Source: Trichoplusia ni
Lineage: Eukaryota > Arthropoda > Insecta > Lepidoptera > Noctuidae
Length of the DNA: 64,000 nucleotides
Assembly (NCBI RefSeq): GCF_003590095.1
Contig: NC_039490.1
Coordinates: 9,751,834 to 9,815,833 of the forward strand
Reading direction: 5' to 3'
Part shown: positions 50,079-62,199 of the stretch, piece by piece
Position numbering within the stretch: the first letter of the stretch is position 1
How the letters are laid out: the number at the start of each line of letters is the position of its first letter
Translations under genes and position numbers: made by a program
Notes under the pieces: model-generated
Databases searched by the model: none
Told to the model about the DNA's origin: nothing
Seen by the model: the letters and a program-made list of their open reading frames with translations, nothing else

Positions 50079-50276
50079 ACGTTCATTTGACGTTTTTGAA
50101 AACGCTGACCATAGACAAAAAATTAAGTTTTTTCTACATTGATTATAGAATAAGCGATCGTCTTCGCCAATGTAATTTGGCTAGCTACTTATTCTATTCT
50201 ATCGTTTCAAACGCCGTGGCGTTAACGTTTGTAGAAATCTATTCTATACGAAAGGCATGCATGTTGGCTAGGCCCT
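50079..50276. repeat. Harbinger right subterminal region and terminal inverted repeat
   Basis: Ends tgttggctaggccct, the exact reverse complement of the left terminus at 40297-40311. The body matches the internal copy at 48222-48399. Confidence 0.75.
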
Positions 50277-50279
50277 CTG

Positions 50280-50796
50280 GTGTAAATCAAATCAAACCAA
50301 AATCAGAAGTCATTTATTCATATTAGGCTAAGTAGCACTTTTTGAAGTTCAGATTACATTAAAATTAAAAATTAAAAGAACCAAAGAGGAGAAAGCTGCA
50401 TCCAAATCGATTCAACCGTTTCAGTGCGGCGCGCGGCGGTGCCACAGACGTATATGGTGCCACAGATATATACGAAGACACAAGAAAAAAGATGCGAAAA
50501 TAATAGCACTCTGTATAAAAATAATCTAGATTTTAAACAGAGATATCTCGATTAACCTATAATTTTGATTACAATCGATTTTATTGTGAACCTTATCAAT
50601 ATATTATGCGTAACAATATTATCATCGCTTGTCATCAGGATTTCAAAGGTTGTCATATTGATCGAAATCTAGCCTTTTTCATTTCATGGCCAGTTTTAGA
50701 AGAAATAGGTCTAAATAGGTAATATGGTATTTTCTTTGATATTCAATGGTCGGTATTAGAAATGTGATAAATTCAATGTTAACAAAGTATAATCTA
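50280..50796. other. Gene-free stretch
   Basis: No gene seen. gtgccacagacgtatat and gtgccacagatatatac form a short direct repeat near 50440-50470. Confidence 0.4.
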
Positions 50797-51047
50797 TCTA
50801 TACTAATATATAAAGCTGAAGAGTTTGTTTGTTTGAACGCGCTAATCTCAGGAACTACTAGTCCAAATTGAAAAATTATTTCGTGTTGAATAGACCATTC
50901 ATCGAGGAAGGCTTTAGGTTATAAACCATCACGCTGCGACCAATAGGAGCGAAGATAAAATGGAAAAAGTTAAAAAAAAACAGGGCAGGTGTAAATCATA
51001 ACTTATATCTTCTAACCAAGCGGACGAAGTCGCGGGCAACAGCTAGT
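50797..51047 (+). mobile_element. Helitron-like non-autonomous element
   Basis: TCTATACTAATATATAAAGC start and CGGGCAACAGCTAGT end, with the shared interior gaatagaccattcatcgagg and catcacgctgcgacc. Confidence 0.62.
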
Positions 51048-51534
51048 ATGTAATAATACCAGCCTTTATACATCCCACTGCTGCCTAGCAACACGGAAAA
51101 GCATTGATTACCACGCAACCTCACAGCGGGTCGATTTCGGATAACAATATTTATAATGAAGGTTTCCTCACCGTTTGTCAGTGGTGTGATGGGGTTGTAC
51201 AACGATATCGTAAAATTTATACCTTATTGTGACGTCGCTCGTAATATTTATTCACCATCAATTTATGTTTGATGGCCAAAAGAAAAAATACGTGTCCATA
51301 ATTATGAACGAAAATAGAAGAGGGACACTGAAAAAAAAATGTTCATCTCTATTGTCAAGAAAGTACCTACCTAGTAAATTCATATTGGTGGGTAGGTACT
51401 TTGCCTACGTTAGGGTCGAACTTGCTCTTTATGCATAGAAATCCATGCAACTATTCTCCGGGTTATCCAGATAAATACGCGTGAGCAAACCTTCGTAGCT
51501 TTTCAGCTAGTATCTAAATGTAAATATACCCTTT

Positions 51535-51700
51535 TTGTTTGGAAAGGCGGCGGAATCCTCGTGCGGAGACCTCCCTCGGGGGAGAGAACGGGATTTGTCA
51601 GGCTCTTACTGACTAAACCTGAACCGCCGTGCTACGTCATCCGCGTTTTTGTGTCGATGTATGGCAATGCGTTGCAATCCTTCATACACCGACACCTAAT
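51535..51700 (+). repeat. Dispersed repeat, partner of 40125-40293
   Basis: ccctcgggggag, ggctcttactgactaaacct, gaaccgccgtgctacgtcat and gtatggcaatgcgttgcaat; this copy is not interrupted and continues cttcatacaccgacacc. Confidence 0.65.
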
Positions 51701-51848
51701 ACACTTCTATTAATAAAATAGCCACACAGCCCGCTTTCAGACTGTGTAATTGTCTTTTCAGTCTGTCCAGCTGTCACGAGCCAGAGAGAGGGTTTTCTTC
51801 ATGATCACATTTTACAGATAATATACCTAATGATAGACACTCCCTCTC

Positions 51849-51985
51849 TGTATATTTAGTAACTTCATCAGGTACCTACACCACTTCTATAATAATAATT
51901 CATAGATCTAAAAAATGTAAAAAATGTAACCGGGACGACAAAGATACAAATAAGAAAAGTGAGTGTTAAAAAACTTGGCAAAAAT
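51849..51985 (+). repeat. Dispersed repeat, deleted version of 38508-38745
   Basis: ctgtatatttagtaacttca, agatctaaaaaatgtaa joined directly to aaaatgtaaccggg, then acgacaaagatacaaataag. About 100 bases present in the other copy are missing at the atgtaa junction. Confidence 0.65.
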
Positions 51986-52255
51986 TTGGATTTACGTTGT
52001 ACTTTTCCCAATATAGGCCCATTTCATAGCTGCCGCTAGGTACCATTTTTCAGCAAAAACTATTAAATGACATGTTGTATACAAAATATTCCCAGAAAAC
52101 ACATAAGTTTTGATAATAAATCATCTATTTGGCAGTGATAAGCATTGATAATTACCTTATTTACATGATAAGTAGATAAATTAATTGTATAGTCACATAG
52201 ACCGGTATGTAATTAATAAAGATCGCATTTTTTACAAAAATTATAACTGCTGATT

Positions 52256-52425
52256 TGATCTGCACGGATAGCCGAGTGGTTGAGGTCACCACGCAGAACT
52301 CACTCTGCACGACATGTCGCGAGTTCGATCCACGTGTAGGAGAGGCGTTTGTCTGATCCACGAATGCTTATCCTGAGTCTGGATATCTTTGTGCATGTGA
52401 CTTGAATTTTTGTGAATGTATCTGT
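52256..52425 (+). mobile_element. tRNA-derived SINE, family 1
   Basis: tgcacggatagccgagtggt, caccacgc, gcgagttcgatccacgtgta, tccacgaatgcttatcctga and tttgtgcatgtgacttg. The head is well kept. Confidence 0.72.
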
Positions 52426-52427
52426 GT

Positions 52428-52737
52428 CATCATCATCATCCTAGCCTTTTCCCAACTATGTTGGGGTCGGCTTCCAGTCTAACCGGATTCAACTAACTTT
52501 GTTTTGCAAGGAGCGACTGCCTATCCGATCTCCTTAACCCTAATTGGTCAACACGGTACCCCTTAGTTAGACTGGTTGTCAGACTTTCTAGTTTCTGACT
52601 AACTTTAACGTGCCTTTAAACACAGAGGAACTCGTTATGATAAAGATGGCCACCCATCTACGGACCGACCGCATCAAGCGTAGTTTAACTTGTGATCGAT
52701 CAACTTATGCAGTTATAGCTTAGCCACGCGCTCCTCA
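52428..52737 (-). repeat. SINE-like (gat)n-tail repeat, near full length
   Basis: The plus strand opens tgtcatcatcatcatcctag and ttgggg tcggcttccagtct, then gagcgactgcctatccgatc, and ends gatcgatcaacttatgcagt. It is the reverse complement of 23560-23885. It abuts the SINE at 52256 directly. Confidence 0.7.
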
Positions 52738-52911
52738 AATATATCTGCGTCATAAGGATTAAAATACGAGTGCCAGTCGTTTTGAAAACAAGATGTTAAT
52801 TCTCTACTACTGGATATACATTGTCCTCAGCTGTTATAATGTAATTAACAAACCTTTGTTGCAATCTCAGTTGTGCTGGTTTCCTTCACCGTTACCAAGT
52901 GATAATTATTT

Positions 52912-53325
52912 TTTACAAAGATAAAGATATATTTATTTGTATAAACATGTGTAACATAACATAGAAATGTAAATGTGGATGGAAAAAAATTGGGAATGAC
53001 AACATAACCCTTAAGTCCAGACATGTTTTGCCACAGTTTAGCATACAAAAATTTAACAAACATAACTTTTTTTTAAATAAAATAACAAATTAGAACGGTA
53101 TTAATTGAACGTACATATTTTAAAAATATTATTCTATAACTACTTACTATACTTATGTACTACATTAAAAAAATCTCTAACACTATAAAAACATTTATCG
53201 ATCAGGAACTTTTTAAGTTCCTTTTTAAACAGCTTAGTTTTGATAGATTTCTTTAATATATTCTGGAATTTTATTATATATTGCGGGTGCCATACATATC
53301 ACACTTTTATGTAGTAGTGCAGTTT
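52912..53325 (-). mobile_element. 3' end of a 5'-truncated Jockey-like LINE
   Basis: The minus strand encodes KKELKKFLI near 53225-53200. The 3' UTR blocks (tatttatttgta, taaacatgtgtaacataaca, gtccagacatgttttgcca) match 27990-28440. Cut at about 53325. Confidence 0.6.
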
Positions 53326-53546
53326 TTGCTGGGTGCACATAAATAAGAAAAGACAGTAGTACTTGGATCGTGGAAGCTATCATTATTTAAACATTGTTAG
53401 AACTAAATAGGAATGTGTGTAATTGGGACTTAACTTTCGATTAACCAACCCATACCTACCAAAGATTATCAGATTTGATTAAATTAATTTATCAGCCATT
53501 CAAAATACCAAGGTTTAGTCACGTGAATAATCAAAATATCTATACT

Positions 53547-53785
53547 TCTATACTAATATATAAAACTGAAGAGTTTGTTTGAACGCGCTAATGTCAAGAA
53601 CTACGGGTTGAATTTGAAAAAATCTTTTTGTGTTGAATAGGTCATTCATCGAGGAAGGTTTTAGGCTATAAACCATCACGCTGTGACTCATAGGAGCGAA
53701 GATACAATGGAAAATGTGGAAAAAACAGGGCAGGTATAAATCATAACATAACTAACCACGAACGAAGTCGCGGGTAACAGCTAGT
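53547..53785 (+). mobile_element. Helitron-like non-autonomous element
   Basis: TCTATACTAATATATAAAAC start, GGGTAACAGCTAGT end; the interior is as in the other copies. Confidence 0.62.
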
Positions 53786-56033
53786 AAGTAATATCGCTGA
53801 AAAGTAATTTATATTATATGTGCTTTGTACATCGACCCTATATTACTTTTAAGCTCTCAAATGACATGAATTCAAAGTTTCATAACGATCTGTTTAGTAT
53901 TATTCTAGTCAAAGCGTAACACACAAACTTAGTTGGGATGGGACCACTAAAGAAGTATTCTGTTTTAATGTTTAGATAAGGAAAGAACTGCCTTTATTAG
54001 AATTTGTAAAAGCAAAGATTAATATTGTTAAGATGCCGCACCAAAAGGTTAGAAACGGAACCATATTATTGAGGTACCGCTGTCTTACCATCTGCCACTA
54101 GGCTGTGTCTCAAGAAACGTGAAAGCTAGACATTTAAACTGTTCACAGATAGTGTATTACAAAAATAAAGATAGAGGTGCGATTGGGGAGGCCTATGCCC
54201 AGCAGTGGACGAATATGGGCTGATGATGGTGAAAGATAGAGGTTGTGCCAACGGTCATTTTGACCAATAAATTTATTGATACCAGTCCTATTAATCCTGC
54301 ATCATATCCATGGAGTTTCTTGCTCGTTTTTCTCCATGAGAATCTATCTTCCGAACGACCGGTAGCTTCAATAAGAAACTGACCGACAGAATGACACTAG
54401 ATTTTAAGTTGTTCATATATAAAATGTTTTGACGTTCAAAAGTGCCATATACTGGTCTTATTGAAATAAAGAATTTGACTTTGACTTTTTTGCTTAGCCT
54501 CGATGATCATCTTCTACTTTCATTATTTTCTGTTAAGTGGCAACAGAAACACATTATATCTTAAAATGTCCACTGTCTAGATACAGCAGTTAAAAACAGC
54601 CTAGTGAAGTAACAGATGGACTTACAGCGGTATTTCAGAAGTGGGTGTTCGTTCTTACCCTATAGATGCTTTAAATATATACTATCTTAGCAATAGATGA
54701 GTATGTCTATCTCTGTCTGGCACATGTAGTATATAAGTAGTGCGAAGACGACAGAATTTTTTCGATAAACCTGTTCAAATTGACGTTCAACAAGTATTTA
54801 GTTTGCTATCACATCGACATATTTAACGTATTTTCAATGTTTTAAGAATATTCTGCATGATCGCTTGCTTTTTATCAATCAAAAGCATTTTTTTTGGGCT
54901 GAAAACGTGATTAAGAACATTGACCAATCGCAAACGTGACCGCGATACGCACGGCTTGACCTTGAAGAAAGGCGCCATTTAATCAGTGCCCTCTTCATAA
55001 TACTCATTAATTTAAGGGTCAATGCTATTAAGCTTTAACACATTTTTTGCAAAGTGGTGATTAATTCTTATTTTTTAATCACCGGTATTCAAATTGCAGT
55101 GGGTGGTGATTACTAAAGAAGTATAAGAAATTTTCTATGTGATTTTAAATGAAGGATGATTAGATGAAGGTATTTTTTATGCGCAATAAAAATATAAGTA
55201 TGAACTAATATTATCGCCGTACAAAAAAATCTTTGCCACTTAATACGATTTTGTTCAAATCTTTGCTTAAGATAAGTTTTAATAAATAATGTTAATATGC
55301 AATTTAATATGATGGATCGTTGTTATCATAATTAGGCGTAAATATTATTTTGCATTACCAAAATCTTTCCGTATTTGATGTACCTATACTACTTATTTAC
55401 CAGTTCCCAGGTTGTTGAGTGGTATTTTCCGGTTAATATTTAGACTAATTTACTCACAAATATCGTAGTTTTCTATCGGTGAACCTGAAATTGCGCCTTA
55501 GCCATGTCACAAACTTTGCCTATTAACCTCTTTAGAAAATTATTGAATTGTAAAAAGTCCTTTTAAAATACCAAAATTATGGTATTTGTGTATCAACTAT
55601 ACATAAAAAACACTCAAAATTGACATAAACAGCTTCATTATTACATCATATAATCCCACTATTGGCCATAAATATGCAAAAAAAAAACCACGCCATCTTG
55701 AATTTATACGTCAAATTGAAAAAAAAAGCACTCACCGTTTTCTAAACTAAAAATCACTGCACAACACTATGTTAGCGTTTTTAACGAGTTATTATTTTAT
55801 AATAAACATTATTTAATTAATAATTATTGATTAGCACGTTTGCAGAGACTAATCAGTCGAATCTGATAGTGACTGATACATGTGTTATAAGTTAATCGGT
55901 AATCTACATTTCAATGATAACTGTTGTTTTATTTATCGCTTACAGTAGGATGTTTTTCTCGGAATTTAATTTTGCAAATATATTGGCAATTTTACTCGAC
56001 GAAATAAGAAATTGCGGGTTAAGCATCATCGTC
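53786..56033. other. Gene-free stretch with LINE tails
   Basis: 54178-54237 (gaggcctatgcccagcagtg) encodes the IGEAYAQQWTNMG ending of an RTE-type LINE followed by a stop and a gatgatgg tail. About 54460-54490 (attgaaataaagaatttgac, then tttgactttt) is another LINE- or SINE-type 3' tail. The rest is AT-rich without recognisable genes. Confidence 0.45.
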
Positions 56034-56255
56034 CTGACGGGCCTGTTGGTCTCGTGGTTACTGACCCTGACTGCTATACCGGAGGTCGTGGGTTCGATTC
56101 CCGCCCAGGACAAATGTTGTGTGATGAGCATGATCATTTGTGATGTCTGGGTGTAATTAATTTATCTATAACATGTATGTATTTAGAAATATATAAGTAA
56201 GTTTATCAGTTATCTGGTAACCATAACACAAGCTTTGCTTAGCTTGGGTTAAGAT
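56034..56255 (+). mobile_element. tRNA-derived SINE, family 2 (best-preserved copy)
   Basis: ggtctcgtggttactgaccc, B box gtgggttcgattcccgccca, aggacaaatgttgtgtgatg and a tail ttagcttgggtt. Confidence 0.68.
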
Positions 56256-56285
56256 AACCGTGTGTGAGTTTTAGCTAACCGTGTC

Positions 56286-56435
56286 TAGCTTTTATCAACT
56301 ATATTGGGGACGGCTTCCAGTCTAACCGAATGCAGCTAAGTACCAGTGATTTACAAGGAGCGACTGCCTATCTGACCTCCTCAACCCAGTTACCTGGGCA
56401 ACACGATACCCCTTAGTAAGACTGGTTGTTGGCTT
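56286..56435 (-). repeat. SINE-like (gat)n-tail repeat fragment
   Basis: tcaactatattggggacggc, ttccagtctaaccgaatgca and gagcgactgcctatctgacc; the other half of the family sequence appears at 56757-56990, so the two may be one copy split by an insertion of about 320 bp. Confidence 0.58.
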
Positions 56436-56756
56436 CGGAAAGTTGGAGTTGATGGGGTTAATTTACGCGAGGATGAGCAGAGGATATAAAAGTCGGTGAA
56501 ATACGAGTTTGAGTCGCGACTCTGAGGGTTCTGTACAAACAGGCTTTGGAAAAGCTATTAGGTTAAGACCGTAACAACAGTTGCTGATCCTTGTTCATTA
56601 TTTTAGTATTTGTAGTCTCGGCAACAGAAATATATCCTTTATAAAAACATCCTGTAAGTTATCACGAGCCAACACAGCGAATTGGTTTCCGCTGGATATT
56701 AAATTGATTAATGCAAATAATTCTGATTAACACCTCAAAATTTGCTCTGCTTTCTT

Positions 56757-56990
56757 AGTCCTATTTGAGCCTTTAGCTAGACTGGTTGGGAGACTTTTTA
56801 GCTTCTGACAATCTATAATGACTGTCAAAGATGTGTGAATAACAGCCGGAACCAAAAATTTTACATGCCTTCTGAAACACGGAGGAACGCGTTATATTAT
56901 GACGTACATATTCACCCCATCCAAAAACCGATCGTATCAAAAGTGGCTTATCTTATGATCGATCAACTTGTGCAGTTTACCCACGAGGTT
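56757..56990 (-). repeat. SINE-like (gat)n-tail repeat, remaining half
   Basis: ctagactggttgggagactt, gactgtcaaagatgtgtgaa, ttctgaaacacggaggaacg and gatcgatcaacttgtgcagt. It starts roughly where 56286-56435 stops. Confidence 0.58.
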
Positions 56991-58174
56991 CCCAACAAAT
57001 ACGCCAAAGATAGACAAAGATAAAAAATCATTGGTTACCTATCAAATTTATAACCGTGCCAATAATTTCTCAGCCTCGTTAATTTTTATTTAGCGTCAAT
57101 AGAAACACACCATCTGTAAAAATTGCAACTGGCTAGCTATCACGGATCATGAAATATGTACAGTCTGATGTCTTAATTTCGAAAAAAATATAAAATTGAA
57201 AACGCAAACAGCCTATGGATAAATAAAATAATAGATTACTGTTTATCCAGGTGTTAATATTCGTCACAAATGGATAACAAAGGAATTAACGTAAATAGCA
57301 AAAAAATAACATTTCTTGTGAACTATAAATATGTAATTGTATGGCATACTTAACTCGCTGTGGGGCGAATGACCTGAATCAAAATGTTTTTAGTTCCCGT
57401 ATGTTTCAAACCTGCGCTCGAGAAACGCTAAAATTGCAGATCTAGTGACTCTAGGTTCACGGTTCCAATATGTTATTCCCATGGAGATATCCGGCAAGAA
57501 ACTAAGTTAGATCTTATTGAATCCCGACGCAAATAGAGGGATATTAAGTTTGACGTGTGTGTCCGTAGCATCATAGCTCCCGAAAGCATGGAGCTATTTG
57601 AATTGAGTATGTGTTTTAACTAAAGATGAATTATGTGCCAGTGTTCTTAGGCATGTTTGATAAAAATCGTAAGAGCTTTTCAAAAGTTGTTGGTGGGGGT
57701 GAAAGTGGGGAGGAATAACCGAATGTCTGCAAATGTACTTAAATGAAAGCGCACCAAAATATAATATTCCTTCTTTGCTATTCCGCTAAAGATGAGCTCA
57801 CCAGTGGGTTATTATTATTATTTTCTGATCAGATATTAAGAATTGTAATATTCTATGATCAGGCAAACCTTCATTGCCAAACTGATTTTAGAATTTAAGT
57901 AAACTATCCAGTGAGCCACCCAAAGCCAAACCTTGAATAAAATAAATCCAACTGTTTAGGAGTTCTATGACAAACACACGACCGGTGTATTTATGTATAT
58001 AATTATTTACAATACATATACTTTTAAACTAACATATTGCATGTTTATATTAAATTACCAAAACGGGAAATTAACGGCCTGTACTACCTGGTCGAATCGT
58101 CCAGCTATAAAGAATTTCCTTTTTCGTAACCAAGTTTCTTATTTCGAAAATGTTTAATGAACATTTTATTGTTA
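56991..58174. other. Gene-free stretch
   Basis: 57010-57170 repeats blocks of 24345-24570, and about 57400-57510 carries decayed blocks of the 33345-33480 family. Nothing coding. Confidence 0.45.
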
Positions 58175-58431
58175 ACTAGCTGTTGCCCGCGACTTCGTCC
58201 CCGTGGGTAGAAGATATAAGTTATGATTTATACCTGCCCTATTTTTTTCACATTTTCCATTGTATCTTCGCTCCTATTAGTCGCAGCGTGATGGTTTATA
58301 GCCTAAAGCCTTCCTCGATGAACGGTCTATTGAACACAAAAATATTTTTTCAACTTGAACCAGTAGTTCCTGAGATTAGCGCCTTCAAACAAACAAACAA
58401 ACAAACTCTTCAGTTTATATATTAGTATAGA
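58175..58431 (-). mobile_element. Helitron-like non-autonomous element
   Basis: The plus strand starts ACTAGCTGTTGCCCGCGACT and ends TTTATATATTAGTATAGA, the reverse complement of the shared termini. Confidence 0.62.
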
Positions 58432-60485
58432 GTATAGATATAGATATTTGGTGCCTAAAAACCTAGGAATGGATGCTGCTTTTTCCTTTTATCGTAGTAT
58501 CTTTGGTCCCGTAAGCATCAAATTTGGCTAAGTGGTTTTTATTAGGAGTCCGTTATGTTTTTGTTGTTGAAAAAATAGTTCAGACAACATCAATACTGGA
58601 AAACCAATAATGTTATTAGCAAACCTAAGGATCAACCCTTCTTAAAGTAATAAAAATGTTTGTGGAAGAGTGAAGGCTTAAAAAAACGGCGTAGAGTGGC
58701 ATCTCTTTGCCCCCTGCAATAATAATATTGTGATATTACCTACTTTGAAACGTGGTGGTTACCCTCAAAGACTTAGGCTTACGTCGTAATGGAATGGAAA
58801 ATATCAGTCCTCTTCTTAGACTTTAACTTGTCAGGTCAAATAATTAGATTTGTCAGCCGAGGAAATGTTACTTGCTTATAAGTCTAGACCTATATAACGA
58901 TACTAGCTGTTGCTCGGTTTCGTCCCCGTCGTTCATCGCCCGGTCGTTGGGTATAGCTGCTAAACTATTACCCTACTGTAACGCAGTCGGATCAAGACGT
59001 ATGTGATAACCCAAGGTATCAGCTACCTCTATACCAAATTTCATCGATATTGGTCCACCCGTTTGGACGTAAAGCAGTTACAAACATACACACACATACT
59101 ATATTTATTTTACGAAAGTTTAGAACACTCTTCTACTCATCTCATTTAAGAAATACCTCTATGATAATACAGTTATCTACCTAAATTCATGAACTTGATA
59201 AAAATAGTAAAAATCGTATTTATTATTCCGCTAAAGATAATCCATAAATCCTTTGATTGATTTTTGTCTCTTCCTAATTACTAGTGTTAAACAGAGATGC
59301 ATGATATAGCGCCGAAAGTTTACACAAAAGTGATAGGATTATACACGAATCAATATTAATGTTATAAAGATAAAGTTTTTTCTTGTTTTGAATGCGCTAA
59401 TCTCGGGAACTACTGGTACGATTTGTAAGATATTTTTGTGCTAGATAGCCCATTTAATGAGGACAATTATGGGGTGACGCCACGTACCATATGACTAGAA
59501 GAAGAATCTAAGAGCACCAAAGAAATTTGTTACAAAAACGATAAAATTTTGGAAGCTTATTTTTTTAAACTAAATTATTAATCTGATTGTAGACATTCCT
59601 TCATTCTATCACCATAACCTAAACCACCATAACAGCTAGTCAGATATAACCGTGTTCATAAATGTCACTTACTTTTCCAAGCTCTATTTGAATATACCAT
59701 AATACTAATGAATCATTAAAAATCAACGAAGACCTACCTTTCTACTGCATGCGCGTAAAATCCCCAATAGTTGCAGTCACTTGTTATCATAAATTATCAC
59801 TAAAATATTACAGTAAAATCCAATAAAAATAAATGCTAAAACAATTCACAATGACAAAATATATTTCACAATATCCTATTTTTCTTTCATGTTTTTTAAC
59901 AGATAATCCCCGTTATTGTATGAGGATAATCACCATTTCACTAATCACCACAGTCTGCAATCATTTTTATTTCTTCATTTCTACGAAACGTCTGTCTTTA
60001 AGCGACTTTTGTTTATGAAATAAAACAGAATTGATTATTATTAATCCTTTTATTACAGTATTAAATTACTGATAATTTATTTTTAATGTAAGTCACGCCA
60101 TTTTTTTGAATGGCACTTTTCAATCGGATGTGAAATCATACATTTTATTGCTATTAATAATCAAACGAATTATCGAACTTGATTTTTTACCGCTTAAATA
60201 TTTCAGCCTTAGGTACGCTTATCAATAGGAAGATACAAATAAATAGTGTCTACCTGTGATGTCACTACAGATAGTTACAGATAACTGTAATTATCGGGGG
60301 TGCCCGGCTAGTTCGACTCGTGACACCGTCACGTCAGCTCATGGTTAAGGACACAGGTTAGGTTAGGTTAAGCGTAATCAGTCTCTAAATACTTACTATC
60401 AAAATAAGGATGAATTCCTTAGAGCCAGATTCGTTTGTTTTTAAATTTTAATGAAAACTACTTAAATCGTTTATGTGTATATCAG
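58432..60485. other. Gene-free stretch with decayed repeats
   Basis: About 58900-59110 (actagctgttgctcggtttc) and about 59365-59645 (gaatgcgctaatctcgggaa, ending aacagctagt) are old relatives of the Helitron-like family. 60293-60355 is a fragment of the 18250-type element. No genes. Confidence 0.45.
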
Positions 60486-61302
60486 ACTAGCTGTTGCCTG
60501 TTGACTTCGTCTGCGGGATTAGAAGAAGTTAGGAATTTTTTTAGAAGTTAAGTTTTTAAAAGTCGAAACTTTTTTCGTATTTCTAAGATTTTACTTTACT
60601 GCTCAGCCCCTATTAATCATGGTGTGATGGTGGATATTATTTTCTTTAGCCTTCCTAATAATTCTTTCATACATATTATTTTATGGTATCATAAACCGAT
60701 ATCGCAGCGCATGCAACGAAAGCCCTCGAAGAAGAATAATTTTCCCCGTTTTTGCCACATTTTCCATTTTTTCTTCACTCCTATTAGTTGCAGCGTGATG
60801 TTATACAGCCTAAAACCTTCCTCGATGAATGGTCTATTGAACACAAAAAGGATGTTTCAATTTGAACCAGTATTTCCTGAGATTAGCGCGTTCAAACAAG
60901 AAATCAAACAAACTCTTCAGCTTTATAATCATCATCGGCCTAGCCTTTTCCCAACTATCTTTGGGTCAGCTACCAGTCCAACCGGTTTCAGCTAAGTACC
61001 CGTGTTTTACAAGGAGCGACTGCCTATCTGACCTCCTCAACCCTGTTACCTGGGCAACACGATACCCCTTGGTTAGACTGGCTGTCAGACTTTCAGGCTG
61101 ACAGACAAAGTTCTGACTACTTGTAACGACTGTGAAAGATGTAGGAATAACAGCCGGGACCCACAATTTAACGTGCCTTCCGAAACACGGAGGAACTCGA
61201 TATGACAAAGATAATCAAGCGTAGCTTAACCTGTGATCGAATCACTTATGCGGTTATAGCTTAGCCACGAGCTCCTCCTCAGCTTTATAATATAAGTATA
61301 GA
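60486..61302 (-). mobile_element. Helitron-like element interrupted by a SINE-like repeat
   Basis: Left end actagctgttgcctgttgac at 60486, right end ttataatataagtataga at 61302. The interior (about 430 bp) is longer than in the other copies. It is interrupted at 60930-61278 by the (gat)n-tail repeat, flanked by a 13-bp duplication. Confidence 0.65.
60917..61291 (-). repeat. SINE-like (gat)n-tail repeat with 13-bp target duplication
   Basis: tcagctttataat occurs at 60917-60929 and 61279-61291. Between lies a full copy in minus orientation: catcatcggcctagcctttt at the tail, gagcgactgcctatctgacc in the middle and cacgagctcctcc at the head. This defines both ends of the family: the tail is the (gat)n end and the head is ggaggagctcgtggctaagc. 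Confidence 0.75.
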
Positions 61303-61794
61303 TTGGTCGTTTTTGGAAAATGACTTGGCTTAGCTAACTATTATACATGCTCACAAAATACTCTTTTCCTTATAGGATAAGCAATCCACGGTCGGATTAT
61401 AAAATCATAGCTAGCTTTTATTGTTAATGAATATCAACAGATTATCGCAAGCGCCACATTTTCTTGAAATTACAATATATATCAGCTTAGCCTGTGATAA
61501 ACGAATTATGATGTCATCTACAAGTCAACGTAATACTTTGATAATAATAATTAAGAATTAACTTTTTGATAAATTGGCAACATTATGAAAAGTAGTGGAG
61601 ACTTTTGTAATTTTTTTAAAGATTTCATAGTTTCTGGTGAAACGGGATCTTAATACTAAGCCTCAGCCGTGTCTGTCTGATACCCAGGCTGTACAAGAGA
61701 ACGATGATTGTTAAATAGTTAAAATTTTCTCATTCTGTGCCGCTTTAAAAGACAGAATTACAGTAGGTAATAACCGCGTTAAGGAATTTAATCG
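61303..61794. other. Gene-free AT-rich stretch
   Basis: No recognisable gene or repeat. Confidence 0.4.
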
Positions 61795-61978
61795 TTGTCG
61801 CGGGGGGTTTCACAAAAATTCAAGTCACATGCACAAAGACACACAGACTCAGGACAAGCATTAATATAATAGATCACACAAACACTTGTCCTTCGCGGGG
61901 ATCGAACCCGCAACACGTCACGCACAGTGGGTTTGGCGTGGTGACCTCAAGCATTCGGCTATTCCTGCAGTCTATACT
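61795..61978 (-). mobile_element. tRNA-derived SINE, family 1
   Basis: Reverse complement: gcaggaatagccgaatgctt head, B box cgggttcgatccccgcgaag, gacaagtgtttgtgtgatct, and an end in cccccgcgacaacgat. One internal insertion of about 9 bases. Confidence 0.7.
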
Positions 61979-62199
61979 TGGTTGTACTTACATGAAATTA
62001 ACTTGGAGAAAGGCCAACGCAGATAAAACGCCTTTAAGAAAACAGCATTGGGAGTAAAAATGAAACACAAATATCATTTTTCTAAACGTTTATTTATTAG
62101 AAACGTAGCAACAATACCCTTATTAATACTACAGTAATTACAAATGGCGGTGGACCACCTACACAGGGCCTTCTGAAGCGGGGCGCTATGGGCGCAAAC

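Larger units (their letters stand above)
40294..50279. mobile_element. Composite PIF/Harbinger-type DNA transposon with nested LINE
   Basis: The outer 15-bp ends agggcctagccaaca (40297-40311) and its exact reverse complement (50262-50276) are flanked by the 3-bp direct repeat CTG (40294-40296, 50277-50279). Three-base duplications are typical of PIF/Harbinger. Inside: subterminal repeats, transposase copy A (40888-42045, broken), a LINE (42608-48186), a right-end-like segment (48222-48399), transposase copy B (48527 on, broken) and the true right end (50079-50276). Without the LINE it is about 4.4 kb. Both transposase copies point right. No intact transposase, so it cannot move itself. Confidence 0.78.
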
